DNA of 5,010 bases, taken from the NCBI GenBank assembly GCA_031269205.1, contig JAISZM010000049.1, positions 1 through 5,010 of the forward strand, read 5' to 3'. Position 1 is the stretch's first letter. Each line of letters begins with the position of its first letter. The position numbers and the translations under genes were made by a program. The notes below the pieces were generated by a model. It did no database searches. It had not been told where the DNA came from and saw nothing but the letters and a program-made list of their open reading frames with translations. The DNA is from Eubacteriales Family XIII. Incertae Sedis bacterium. GTDB taxonomy: Bacteria; Bacillota; Clostridia; Peptostreptococcales; Anaerovoracaceae. This document shows, in pieces, positions 1 through 4,816 of the stretch.

Positions 1-313
1 ACAGGAAAGCCAGATCCAGCGGATCCTTGATCGCCGCGCGGAAGCGAACGATCGACAGGGCGCCGACCATGCCGAGCGACAGCACCACGTTGCTCGATAC
101 CGCGAGGATCACGATGGTCGTGATCAGCGTCAGCGCGATCAGCGTGACCCCGAACGACGGGGAGTACATGACGCCGCGGAAGGTCTTGCGGTATACGAAG
201 AAGATCAGCATGCCGATCGCAAAGGCGACCGCGAGCGCGACAATCATGTCCGATACGCTTGCGGAAGTCGTGTTTTCGAGAAATGCCGATTTGAAGATGT
301 CGTTGAATGTCAT
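1..313 (-). CDS. DUF4956 domain-containing membrane protein, N-terminal part (runs off the left edge)
   Basis: This is the first 104 codons of an integral membrane protein; the rest lies outside the window. Hydrophobic segments are visible at about residues 21-41, 54-73 and 76-90. They are followed by the motif GALSIVRFRAAIKDPLDLAF (residues 84-103), whose IVRFR and IKDPxDLAF elements are the hallmark of DUF4956. Full-length members are usually around 220 residues, so about half is seen. The start is an ATG at 313-311 preceded by an excellent Shine-Dalgarno (AAAGGAGG, 319-326 on the minus strand) at 5-nt spacing. The biochemical role of the family is not established. Members are often encoded beside VTC-domain polyphosphate polymerases, CotH-kinase proteins and Cthe_2159-type carbohydrate-binding proteins, which agrees with the remnant just upstream here. 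Family call is confident; function is unknown. Confidence 0.88.
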   Translation of the reverse strand, partial: MTFNDIFKSAFLENTTSASVSDMIVALAVAFAIGMLIFFVYRKTFRGVMYSPSFGVTLIALTLITTIVILAVSSNVVLSLGMVGALSIVRFRAAIKDPLDLAFL

Positions 314-511
314 AGTTTCCTCCTTTTCCTACGTAGATCGTTGCTTGCGTTGAGCGTTGGCGTAACTCCGGCTGTGTGCGTAACTTTGGTTGCTTGTGTA
401 ATGGTGACGGTTGCGGGGATGCTGGCTGTTGCGTTGAGCGGTTGAGTGGCTGGCGTAACGGTGGCGGTGGCGGGGGTGCAGGCTGTTGGCGGCTGGCGGT
501 TGAGTGGCCGA
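314..511 (-). other. C/A-rich, G-poor leader between the beta-helix remnant and the DUF4956 gene
   Basis: This 198-base gap holds no recognisable gene. Read on the minus strand (the direction of the flanking genes) it is strongly enriched in C and A and poor in G, so a transcript would be largely unstructured until the ribosome binding site at 319-326. It carries short direct repeats: GCGTAAC (plus strand) at 360-366, 378-384 and 453-459, and a longer pair at 424-508. I see no convincing promoter or intrinsic terminator. It could be a long 5' leader for DUF4956 or decayed coding sequence. One minus-strand frame reads as a Pro/Gln/Thr-rich low-complexity peptide, but has no start that I can support. 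Confidence 0.45.
424..508. repeat. Imperfect direct repeat, about 27 bp, two copies 57 bp apart
   Basis: The copies are at 424-450 and 481-508. Both begin GGCTGTTG and end with the identical 13-mer GCGGTTGAGTGGC (438-450 and 496-508), with a few differences and a one-base length difference between. The segment between the copies is G-rich on the plus strand. The second copy ends just 3 bases before the stop codon of the upstream ORF. This could be slippage-derived low-complexity DNA; no function is inferred. Confidence 0.6.
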
Positions 512-1060
512 TTAGCCGTAAATTCGGCTGAGCGCGTATTTTGAGCAGGCAGCCGCGCGGCGGTTTCCCTCCTGCAGCAGAGCCTCCACGAAGGCGGGGA
601 TGTATTCGTCGTATTTCACCTCGAGCAGGGTATCGCCTTTGCCGTCCTTCAGCGCGATCACGATCCCCGCCGCCTGTTGCTCCGTATAGGAAAGGAGAAG
701 CGCGGGCTGTTCCGCGTCCCCGGAGATATCCATGACGCTGCCGGCCGCAACCAGCGTTCCTCCCGCTATGAAGAAGTTACCGTCGAGGTCGACAGCTCCT
801 TCCATGCCCTGCGACTGCCCGTTGATCTTCACGTTGCCGCCGTCCAAGTAGAGATCGCCGTTGACGTCAATCCCGTCGACCTCGCCTTTGACGTCGAGCG
901 TTCCGCCTGTTACGCGCACGAACACGTAGTCGGCCGCCGTTTCCCTCCCTGCGGCGAAACCTCCTCCAAAGCCTTCGCCGCCGCCAAAGCCCTGGCGGTC
1001 TTCTGCCTGAGGAGCCTCCGTCCCTCCCGGCGTTGTCGCCATGTCAGGCGTTTCATTGGG

Positions 1061-1150
1061 AAGCGCGGCCGTTCCGTTCGCCCCTGCGCCCGGCGCCGCG
1101 TTATTCTCCGCGCCATTGCCCGGAGTCGCGTTGTTTGCCGCGCCGTCACC
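1061..1150 (-). repeat. 30-bp tandem repeat encoding a ten-residue Gly/Ala/Asn linker unit
   Basis: Three consecutive 30-base units (1121-1150, 1091-1120, 1061-1090) encode GDGAANNATP, GNGAENNAAP and GAGANGTAAL within the beta-helix remnant. A weaker fourth unit (INASANSAAE, 1151-1180) precedes them. This is a flexible linker at the place where Cthe_2159-type proteins usually have a Gly-rich loop. The regular period points to growth by slippage. Confidence 0.6.
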
Positions 1151-1162
1151 CTCCGCCGCGCT

Positions 1163-1193
1163 GTTTGCCGACGCGTTGATGGCGTCGGCAAAC
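1163..1193. repeat. Perfect 12-bp inverted repeat with 7-base loop
   Basis: The left arm GTTTGCCGACGC (1163-1174) and right arm GCGTCGGCAAAC (1182-1193) are exact reverse complements around the loop GTTGATG. The hairpin would form on either strand. It is not followed by a T-run on either side, so it is not a classical intrinsic terminator. It lies inside the remnant ORF, exactly where recognisable beta-helix homology starts (codons for FADAINASAN). That makes it a candidate rearrangement point or structural element. Confidence 0.8.
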
Positions 1194-1311
1194 TCGTGTC
1201 GCGCTGCGGGATGTGCAGTTTCTCCTTGTCGATGCGCGCTTCGGCTGTGCCGCCGCATTCCCCGTTTGCGCATCGCGGTTTTGGGGAAACGATGATTGGC
1301 TCAGCGTTTTC

Positions 1312-2835
1312 TCAGAGCTTCACCTCGTAGTCGCCGAACAGGATGCTTTCGATCTGCATCGGGTCTATGATACGCGGGAACTGGGTGTTGAACTTGTAGG
1401 TTGAGCTGTCCCCCGCCATACCGCCGGCTCCTTGCGCTCCTTCATCCCTTGAATCGTATTTTGAGCCGTCTTTCAACTTTATGACGAGGGGCAGGTCGCG
1501 CTCGACCGCGTCATGGAGAAACCCCTCTTTGCCGGTTGAAGCCTTCGTTTTGTCCACAAGGGTATATGAAAGCGACACAGGGGATATGCGGACGTCTTTC
1601 AGGCGGTAGGCGCTGCCGTCGATACCCACGTCGGCGCTGACGTCGAGGTCCCGAGAATTGTCCTTGTAATCGAGTTTGAACGTGATTTCCCATTTCCCTT
1701 CGAGTACCGTCTTGACCGGCTCACCGTCTTCACTGGTCGTGGCGCCGGTTTCCGCGTCGCCGGAGGCGTCCGCGTCTTCGGCAGGATTCTCGGCATATAA
1801 GATGTTGCCTGCCGCGTCCTTGACGACTATGCCGTTGCCGTCATCGGTCACGGACGCGCCGGTTTCCGTGCCTTCGTACAGGACAGTGCCGTCGTCGTCT
1901 TTGACGACTATGCCTTCTCCTTCACGTGTGACCGAGATGCCGTTCCCCGCTTCCCCAGAGCTAGATCCGGACGCGTCCCCGCTTTCGGATTGAGAGTACC
2001 GTGACATGGGCTTTTCGTCGCCCTCCGGTTCGGTTCTGTCCGCGAAAGACGCGGCGTCGCCGGCCACGGCCACGGATTCATCCGGTACTGTCGATTCTGT
2101 CCCGGCGGTATCTTCCGCCGGCATACGCAGCAGGTTTTCCAAGCTGAGGATGAAGGTCTTTCCCTGCACGCCGCCGTCGGCGTTGAGGCACGCGATGAAA
2201 GAGATGGTGCCGTCATCCGAGGGTTTGCTGTAGGAGTAACTCCATCCCGCGCTCCCGTAGGAGGATGACGCGAAGATGCCTTTCGGTTCCAGGAACAGTC
2301 TCTCAAACCCGTATTCCGCGCCCGGCTCTGTTACGCCCTTCAGCGGCGTCACGTCGAACAGGAGATAGACGGTGTCCCTGTCGCCTATGGCCTCCTTGAC
2401 GTGTATCTTCAGGCCGTCCTTTTCCACCACCTTGTCGATGACCGTACCGCTGGCCTGGGCCAGTTTCACCTCGTCGTCGCTGAGCTGTCCGCCGGGGGGA
2501 TCGAACAGGGCCAACAGAGGCGAGTCGGGGTCGATCACCGTGGACGCGAAGGCCACGGCGCCAAAGGCGAGGACGGCCACGAGCGCGATAGCGAAGACGC
2601 GCCCGCCGCGCCTGCCGCGGCTGCGCCGCGTCGCGGTCTTCGCGAAACGCCTGTCGGCCGACGAACGTTCAAGGGAGTTGGCGCTCGCGCTGCCCTGCGC
2701 ATCCGCGCCGACGATGCTGTCCGCCGCGCCGCCTGCCTTTGCGAGCGCCGCCTCGAGTATCCGCGATTCCTCCCGCTCCGTGAGCGGCTCGTAGTCCGGC
2801 TCGATGACGCCAAAGCCAAATTTGTTCTTATCCAT
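1312..2835 (-). CDS. DUF4179/DUF5643 membrane-anchored protein, probable anti-sigma factor or sensor
   Basis: This 507-residue protein is the likely regulator of the sigma factor encoded just upstream. Residues 1-78 are a predicted cytoplasmic part, with an acidic start (EPDYEPLTEREESRILEAAL) and an Arg-rich stretch (62-79). One membrane segment follows at about 80-100 (VFAIALVAVLAFGAVAFAST). The DUF4179-type extracellular domain spans about 101-240 (SPLLALFD, then GLKIHVKEAIGDRDTVYLLFDV). Residues 241-375 are an acidic Ser/Gly/Glu/Asp-rich insert with a 27-residue duplication. A DUF5643-like beta domain ends the protein, from WEITFKLDY (382-390) through ISPVSLSYTLVD (417-428). The ATG at 2835-2833 overlaps the sigma gene's end by 8 bases, and its Shine-Dalgarno (GAGGTGAT) lies within that gene's last codons, so translation is probably coupled. 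Proteins of this architecture usually pair with ECF sigma factors; sigma binding by the cytoplasmic part is inferred from position. The signal sensed is unknown. Confidence 0.82.
   Translation of the reverse strand: MDKNKFGFGVIEPDYEPLTEREESRILEAALAKAGGAADSIVGADAQGSASANSLERSSADRRFAKTATRRSRGRRGGRVFAIALVAVLAFGAVAFASTVIDPDSPLLALFDPPGGQLSDDEVKLAQASGTVIDKVVEKDGLKIHVKEAIGDRDTVYLLFDVTPLKGVTEPGAEYGFERLFLEPKGIFASSSYGSAGWSYSYSKPSDDGTISFIACLNADGGVQGKTFILSLENLLRMPAEDTAGTESTVPDESVAVAGDAASFADRTEPEGDEKPMSRYSQSESGDASGSSSGEAGNGISVTREGEGIVVKDDDGTVLYEGTETGASVTDDGNGIVVKDAAGNILYAENPAEDADASGDAETGATTSEDGEPVKTVLEGKWEITFKLDYKDNSRDLDVSADVGIDGSAYRLKDVRISPVSLSYTLVDKTKASTGKEGFLHDAVERDLPLVIKLKDGSKYDSRDEGAQGAGGMAGDSSTYKFNTQFPRIIDPMQIESILFGDYEVKL
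1774..1935 (-). repeat. 81-bp tandem duplication (27 residues) in the DUF4179 protein insert
   Basis: Copy 1 (1855-1935, residues 301-327) and copy 2 (1774-1854, residues 328-354) share the pattern SVTxxGxGIVVKDxxGxxLYxE. At DNA level the copies share an exact TTGACGACTATGCC (plus strand) and are otherwise diverged. Each unit looks like a beta-hairpin (GIVVKD-turn-GTVLYEG). It is inserted between the DUF4179 and DUF5643 parts, in a segment that is otherwise acidic and low in complexity. Confidence 0.72.
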
Positions 2836-3535
2836 AAATTATCACCTCATAATCCTTTTTCAATGTTCCGTCTCGTAGATTTTCATTCCGCACCTTGTCG
2901 TCCCGTAGATTTTCGTCGCGGCTGCTTTCATCTTTCGGGCGCTCGGCGTCCGCCTTGTCGCCGCGAATATCTTCGCGGGACAGCTTGTGCCCGAGCGCAA
3001 GCTTCCCTCTGTAGAGCCTGTTCTCCACGGCCTTCTCCGACATGCCGAGCTTCTCCGCGATGGCCTTCACGCGCTCCAGATAGCAGTAGCGCAGTATGAA
3101 CACCTCGCGGTCCGGCGACGGCAGGCCGTCCACGGCGTCGGCTATCAGGGACGCCTCGTCTTCTCTCTCGATCAGCTCGGCTATATCCGGCGCCGACAGC
3201 GCGCTCGTCTCGGCCGCCCCGCCCGCTTCCGCGTCGCTGATGGGGACGGTGGCCGGCCGCGCGGCGAGTTTGCGGTAGCGGTCGATAGCCTTGTTCCGCG
3301 CTATGCCGCAGAGGTAGTGCTTCACCTCCCCCGCGCCTGGGTCGTAGCCGCCGCTTTCCGCCTTCTCCCAGAGCGCCGTGAAGGCGTCCGATACGCACTC
3401 GTCCACATCTTCCGGACGATCTCCGAGCGCGTTGCGGCAGATGTGCCGGACGAGGCCGCCATACCGCCGGATCATCTCCGCCAGGTACGCGTTCGCGTCT
3501 GATCCGCCGCGCTTTTCTCCAAATTTGTGTTCCAA
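2828..3535 (-). CDS. ECF-type RNA polymerase sigma factor (sigma-70 family)
   Basis: This 235-residue protein directs RNA polymerase to alternative promoters. Sigma region 2 spans about residues 16-90: MIRRYGGLVRHICRNALG, then EDVDECVSDAFTALWE, then the region 2.4-like LCGIARNKAIDRYRK (75-89). Region 4 spans about 130-185: VDGLPSPDREVFILRYCYLE followed by the helix-turn-helix VKAIAEKLGMSEKAVENRLYRGK. Domain 3 is absent, as in ECF sigmas. The start is a TTG at 3535-3533 with AGGAG (3542-3546, minus strand) at 6-nt spacing. An in-frame ATG at 3661 would add 42 residues with no ribosome binding site and no homology. Residues 187-235 form an unusual highly charged tail with ten-residue repeats. 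The gene overlaps the downstream DUF4179 gene by 8 bases. Such pairs are commonly autoregulated; the regulon is unknown. Confidence 0.9.
   Translation of the reverse strand: MEHKFGEKRGGSDANAYLAEMIRRYGGLVRHICRNALGDRPEDVDECVSDAFTALWEKAESGGYDPGAGEVKHYLCGIARNKAIDRYRKLAARPATVPISDAEAGGAAETSALSAPDIAELIEREDEASLIADAVDGLPSPDREVFILRYCYLERVKAIAEKLGMSEKAVENRLYRGKLALGHKLSREDIRGDKADAERPKDESSRDENLRDDKVRNENLRDGTLKKDYEVIIYG
2855..2914 (-). repeat. 30-bp repeat encoding the charged tail of the sigma factor
   Basis: Two 30-base units (2885-2914 and 2855-2884) encode ENLRDDKVRN and ENLRDGTLKK, residues 208-227. The core CGTAGATTTTC (plus strand) is exact at 2904-2914 and 2874-2884. A degenerate earlier unit (DESSRDEN, residues 202-209) suggests the tail grew by slippage. 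Confidence 0.65.
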
Positions 3536-3629
3536 ACCGATCTCCTGTTGCACGAGAGCGGCGCTGTGCGCAAAGCGCCTTTGCCGTTCCCTTTCAGCGA
3601 CAACGTATAGTGTTTTGTCCGTACGTCCT

Positions 3630-3658
3630 ATTATATGATTCGAAAGGGGAAGAAAAAT
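3630..3658 (-). promoter_or_regulatory. Possible promoter of the sigma factor operon
   Basis: A perfect TATAAT lies on the minus strand at 3635-3630, 94 bases before the TTG start, giving a plausible leader. The -35 position (about 3653-3658) is only a T-rich stretch with no TTGACA match. Transcription may therefore need an activator, or the promoter may be read by another sigma factor. The call rests on the -10 hexamer and position only. Confidence 0.35.
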
Positions 3659-3660
3659 CA

Positions 3661-3716
3661 CTCATTGGGGAAACAACGCCCGCGGAGGGAAAATCCGACC
3701 CTCATGGGTGGGAAAC
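3661..3716. repeat. Direct repeat pair CTCAT...GGGAAAC, 40 bp apart, between the divergent operons
   Basis: The copies are CTCATTGGGGAAAC (3661-3674) and CTCATGGGTGGGAAAC (3701-3716). Their first bases are exactly 40 bp apart, about four helical turns. They sit just upstream of the candidate sigma-operon -10, where an activator could bind, and also upstream of the plus-strand promoter at 3786. They may be operator half-sites, but two copies are weak evidence. The rest of the divergent intergenic region (3536-3866) holds the two predicted promoters and no gene. Confidence 0.35.
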
Positions 3717-3785
3717 GAAGCCGCATCAGGCCGGGTGCGTTTTTGCGCCTGCGCCCCAGTATCACCCTCGTCAGCCTGCAAGAGC

Positions 3786-3814
3786 TTGATTATTCTTGGT
3801 CGAAATCGTATGAT
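3786..3814 (+). promoter_or_regulatory. Predicted housekeeping promoter of the DUF3990 operon
   Basis: A -35 TTGATT (3786-3791, 4 of 6 consensus) and a -10 TATGAT (3809-3814, 5 of 6) are separated by the optimal 17 bases. The predicted transcript starts near 3821, about 45 bases before the TTG start at 3867. An alternative pair, TTGGTC (3796-3801) and TATAAC (3818-3823) with a 16-base spacer, is weaker but overlaps. Confidence 0.6.
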
Positions 3815-3853
3815 ACATATAACGTGTAAGTCGCTTTGCTGAAATACTGAAGA

Positions 3854-3859
3854 AAAGGA
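3854..3859 (+). promoter_or_regulatory. Ribosome binding site that fixes the TTG start of the DUF3990 gene
   Basis: AAAGGA (3854-3859) lies 7 bases before TTG at 3867. This start places the conserved LFHGS motif at the extreme N-terminus, as in the family, and no in-frame ATG lies near it upstream. Confidence 0.65.
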
Positions 3860-3866
3860 ATCGGTT

Positions 3867-4355
3867 TTGAAACTGTTTCATGGAAGTTACCTGGTCGTAT
3901 CGGTGCCGCAGATACTTGCGCCCGCCAGAATGTTGGATTTTGGCGCGGGTTTTTATACGACTACCGACTCCGGGCAAGCCCGCAATTTCACGAAGCGATT
4001 TGCGCACATGAACAAAAAACGTGTCATGAATAGCTATACCTATGATGCCAAAGGAGCTACTGCCAATTTATCCGTTTTGACATTTCACAAAGCTGATGAA
4101 TTATGGTTGCGATATGTCGTGGCAAACCGCTCCGGCGCAGGGAACCCCGACGCTTACGATATCGTAAAAGGTCCTGTCGCAAATGACCGGGTGTATGACG
4201 TGGTGGAAGCGTTTGAAATTGGCGACTATTCGGAGGACGAAGCGATAAGTAGATTGATGGCGTTCAGACTTACCGATCAAGTGGTTTTCAAATCCGAATC
4301 ATCGCTTCGGTATTTGGTTTTCGACAGCAGCGAGGAGCTGGGCAACGATGAATGA
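3867..4355 (+). CDS. DUF3990 family protein, probable ADP-ribosyltransferase-fold toxin
   Basis: This 162-residue protein is near the usual DUF3990 length. It opens with LFHGS (3-7), then DFGAGFYTTTDSGQARNF (24-41), then LTFHKADELWLRYVVANR (71-88), the family signature YDIVKGPVANDRVY (97-110), and QVVFKSESSLRYL (138-150). The order H5, Y30, E144 matches the H-Y-E triad arrangement of diphtheria-toxin/PARP-like ADP-ribosyltransferases: an HG strand, a G-x-GFY strand and a late glutamate. I therefore infer NAD-dependent ADP-ribosylation; the target is unknown. There is no signal peptide or membrane segment, so action is probably in the cytoplasm. Translation likely starts at TTG 3867. The stop overlaps the next gene's start by 8 bases, indicating coupling with two small proteins, the second a DUF3791 protein. 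That layout suggests a toxin-antitoxin or related conflict module. DUF3990 assignment is confident; toxicity is inference. Confidence 0.85.
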   Translation: MKLFHGSYLVVSVPQILAPARMLDFGAGFYTTTDSGQARNFTKRFAHMNKKRVMNSYTYDAKGATANLSVLTFHKADELWLRYVVANRSGAGNPDAYDIVKGPVANDRVYDVVEAFEIGDYSEDEAISRLMAFRLTDQVVFKSESSLRYLVFDSSEELGNDE

Positions 4356-4617
4356 AATTTCGAGAGAGGCGCGGCGTCACGCGCGACGGACGTATAAGCG
4401 GGTCAAGAGCGTGGCGGAACGACTCACAAGCGAATACGGTATGACCGAGCAGGAGGCTATCGCGAGTTTTTATCATTCCCGTCTCTATCAATTATTAGCC
4501 GACGAAAAAACAAAGGTCTGGTGGCTCAGTACGCCGGTATTGCTTGAATTATATCAAACGGAAACCGAAACGGGAGAGCTTGACGGCGCTCCCTATCTTG
4601 ACGGTTTGGCGGGGTGA
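4348..4617 (+). CDS. Small conserved-looking protein of the DUF3990 cassette, possible DUF3791-related partner
   Basis: This is an 89-residue soluble protein that I cannot assign to a named family with certainty. The N-terminal ~25 residues are basic and helical in character (SREARRHARRTYKRVKSVAE). They are followed by LTSEYGMTEQEAIASFYHSR and LYQLLADEKTKVWWLSTPVL (27-65), then an acidic tail. The core MT-x-QEA-x3-F resembles TGKQALELF of the DUF3791 protein encoded next, so the two may be distant relatives. The ATG at 4348 lies within the end of the DUF3990 gene (8-base overlap), with GAGGAG (4332-4337) upstream. Its stop is only 4 bases before the next start. Position suggests a partner, chaperone or antitoxin for the DUF3990 protein; the basic N-terminus could bind nucleic acid, but no motif proves it. 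Confidence 0.78.
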   Translation: MNEISREARRHARRTYKRVKSVAERLTSEYGMTEQEAIASFYHSRLYQLLADEKTKVWWLSTPVLLELYQTETETGELDGAPYLDGLAG

Positions 4618-4621
4618 TGAA

Positions 4622-4816
4622 ATGACCGATGAAGCGGAATATCTTATATATTTAATAGAGCATTATGCTCTTGCCAAAAACATCACGGGGAAACAGGCGC
4701 TTGAACTGTTTGAGGAGCGCGACTTGCTTCCATACATCCATGATATGTATTACACCTACCACACGGAGCGCGTAGAAAACGCGATAGAGGATCTGGACAG
4801 ACGGATAATGTATTGA
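4622..4816 (+). CDS. DUF3791 domain-containing small protein
   Basis: This 64-residue protein matches the short DUF3791 family over its full length. EYLIYLIEHYALAKNITGKQ (6-25), ALELFEERDLLPYIHDMYYT (26-45) and YHTERVENAIEDLDRRI (46-62) follow the family pattern (IEHYxxxxxxTGKxxxxLFxxxxLxxYIxxxYxxxHTxxxxxxIEDLD). The frame remains open back to an ATG at 4544, but that would overlap the preceding gene by 74 bases and add unrelated residues. ATG 4622, 4 bases after the preceding stop, fits family length. The Shine-Dalgarno is weak (GGGGTGATG), so translation probably relies on coupling. DUF3791 genes often accompany DUF3990 genes. A role as antitoxin or partner of the ADP-ribosyltransferase-like protein is an inference from that association, with no known mechanism. 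Confidence 0.83.
   Translation: MTDEAEYLIYLIEHYALAKNITGKQALELFEERDLLPYIHDMYYTYHTERVENAIEDLDRRIMY

Larger units (their letters stand above)
512..1273 (-). pseudogene. Truncated Cthe_2159-like carbohydrate-binding (beta-helix) protein, C-terminal part
   Basis: The 253-residue ORF carries only the end of a Cthe_2159/DUF4353-type right-handed beta-helix protein, a surface polysaccharide-binding family. Visible elements are DAINAS (30-35), the equivalent of the family's DDGINA turn; an Asn/Ala/Gly-rich linker (36-96); a Gly/Phe loop, GFGGGEGFGGGF (95-106); the coils VRVTGGTLDVKGEVDGIDVN and GDLYLDGGNVKINGQSQG (119-156); and the GAVDLDG...IAGGTLVAAGS end motif (159-179). Family members have several more beta-helix coils and a signal peptide before the DDGINA turn. 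Here residues 1-28 are Arg/His-rich, with no signal peptide and no beta-helix pattern, and no good ribosome binding site precedes the ATG. The last ~25 residues also do not match the usual family ending. The preceding DUF4179 gene stops 38 bases upstream, so the missing N-terminal part is not in the window. I infer a rearranged remnant; a short translated product cannot be excluded. Confidence 0.68.

Noticed and set aside
27..353. Open frame on the plus strand, 108 codons
   Set aside because: It is antisense to the clear DUF4956 gene, whose protein motifs and ribosome binding site are convincing on the minus strand.
1061..1180. Regular 30-bp repeats as a CRISPR-like array
   Set aside because: The units are contiguous, in frame and encode a Gly/Ala/Asn linker; there are no spacers.
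677..1330. Long open frame on the plus strand, 217 codons
   Set aside because: It is antisense to the beta-helix remnant, has no recognisable domain and is very rich in Arg/Ala/Cys, as expected of a shadow frame in GC-rich DNA.
3536..3661. N-terminal extension of the sigma factor to an ATG at 3661
   Set aside because: There is no Shine-Dalgarno before that ATG and no sigma homology in the added 42 residues. It would also translate through the candidate -10. The TTG at 3535 with AGGAG fits better.
3733..3756. Possible hairpin GGGTGCG...TGCGCCC as a terminator
   Set aside because: The stem is short, needs two G-U pairs and has no T-run on either side; there is also no gene ending nearby.
4544..4621. 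Upstream ATG start for the DUF3791 gene
   Set aside because: It would overlap the preceding gene by 74 bases and add 26 residues outside the family; the ATG at 4622 gives the usual length.
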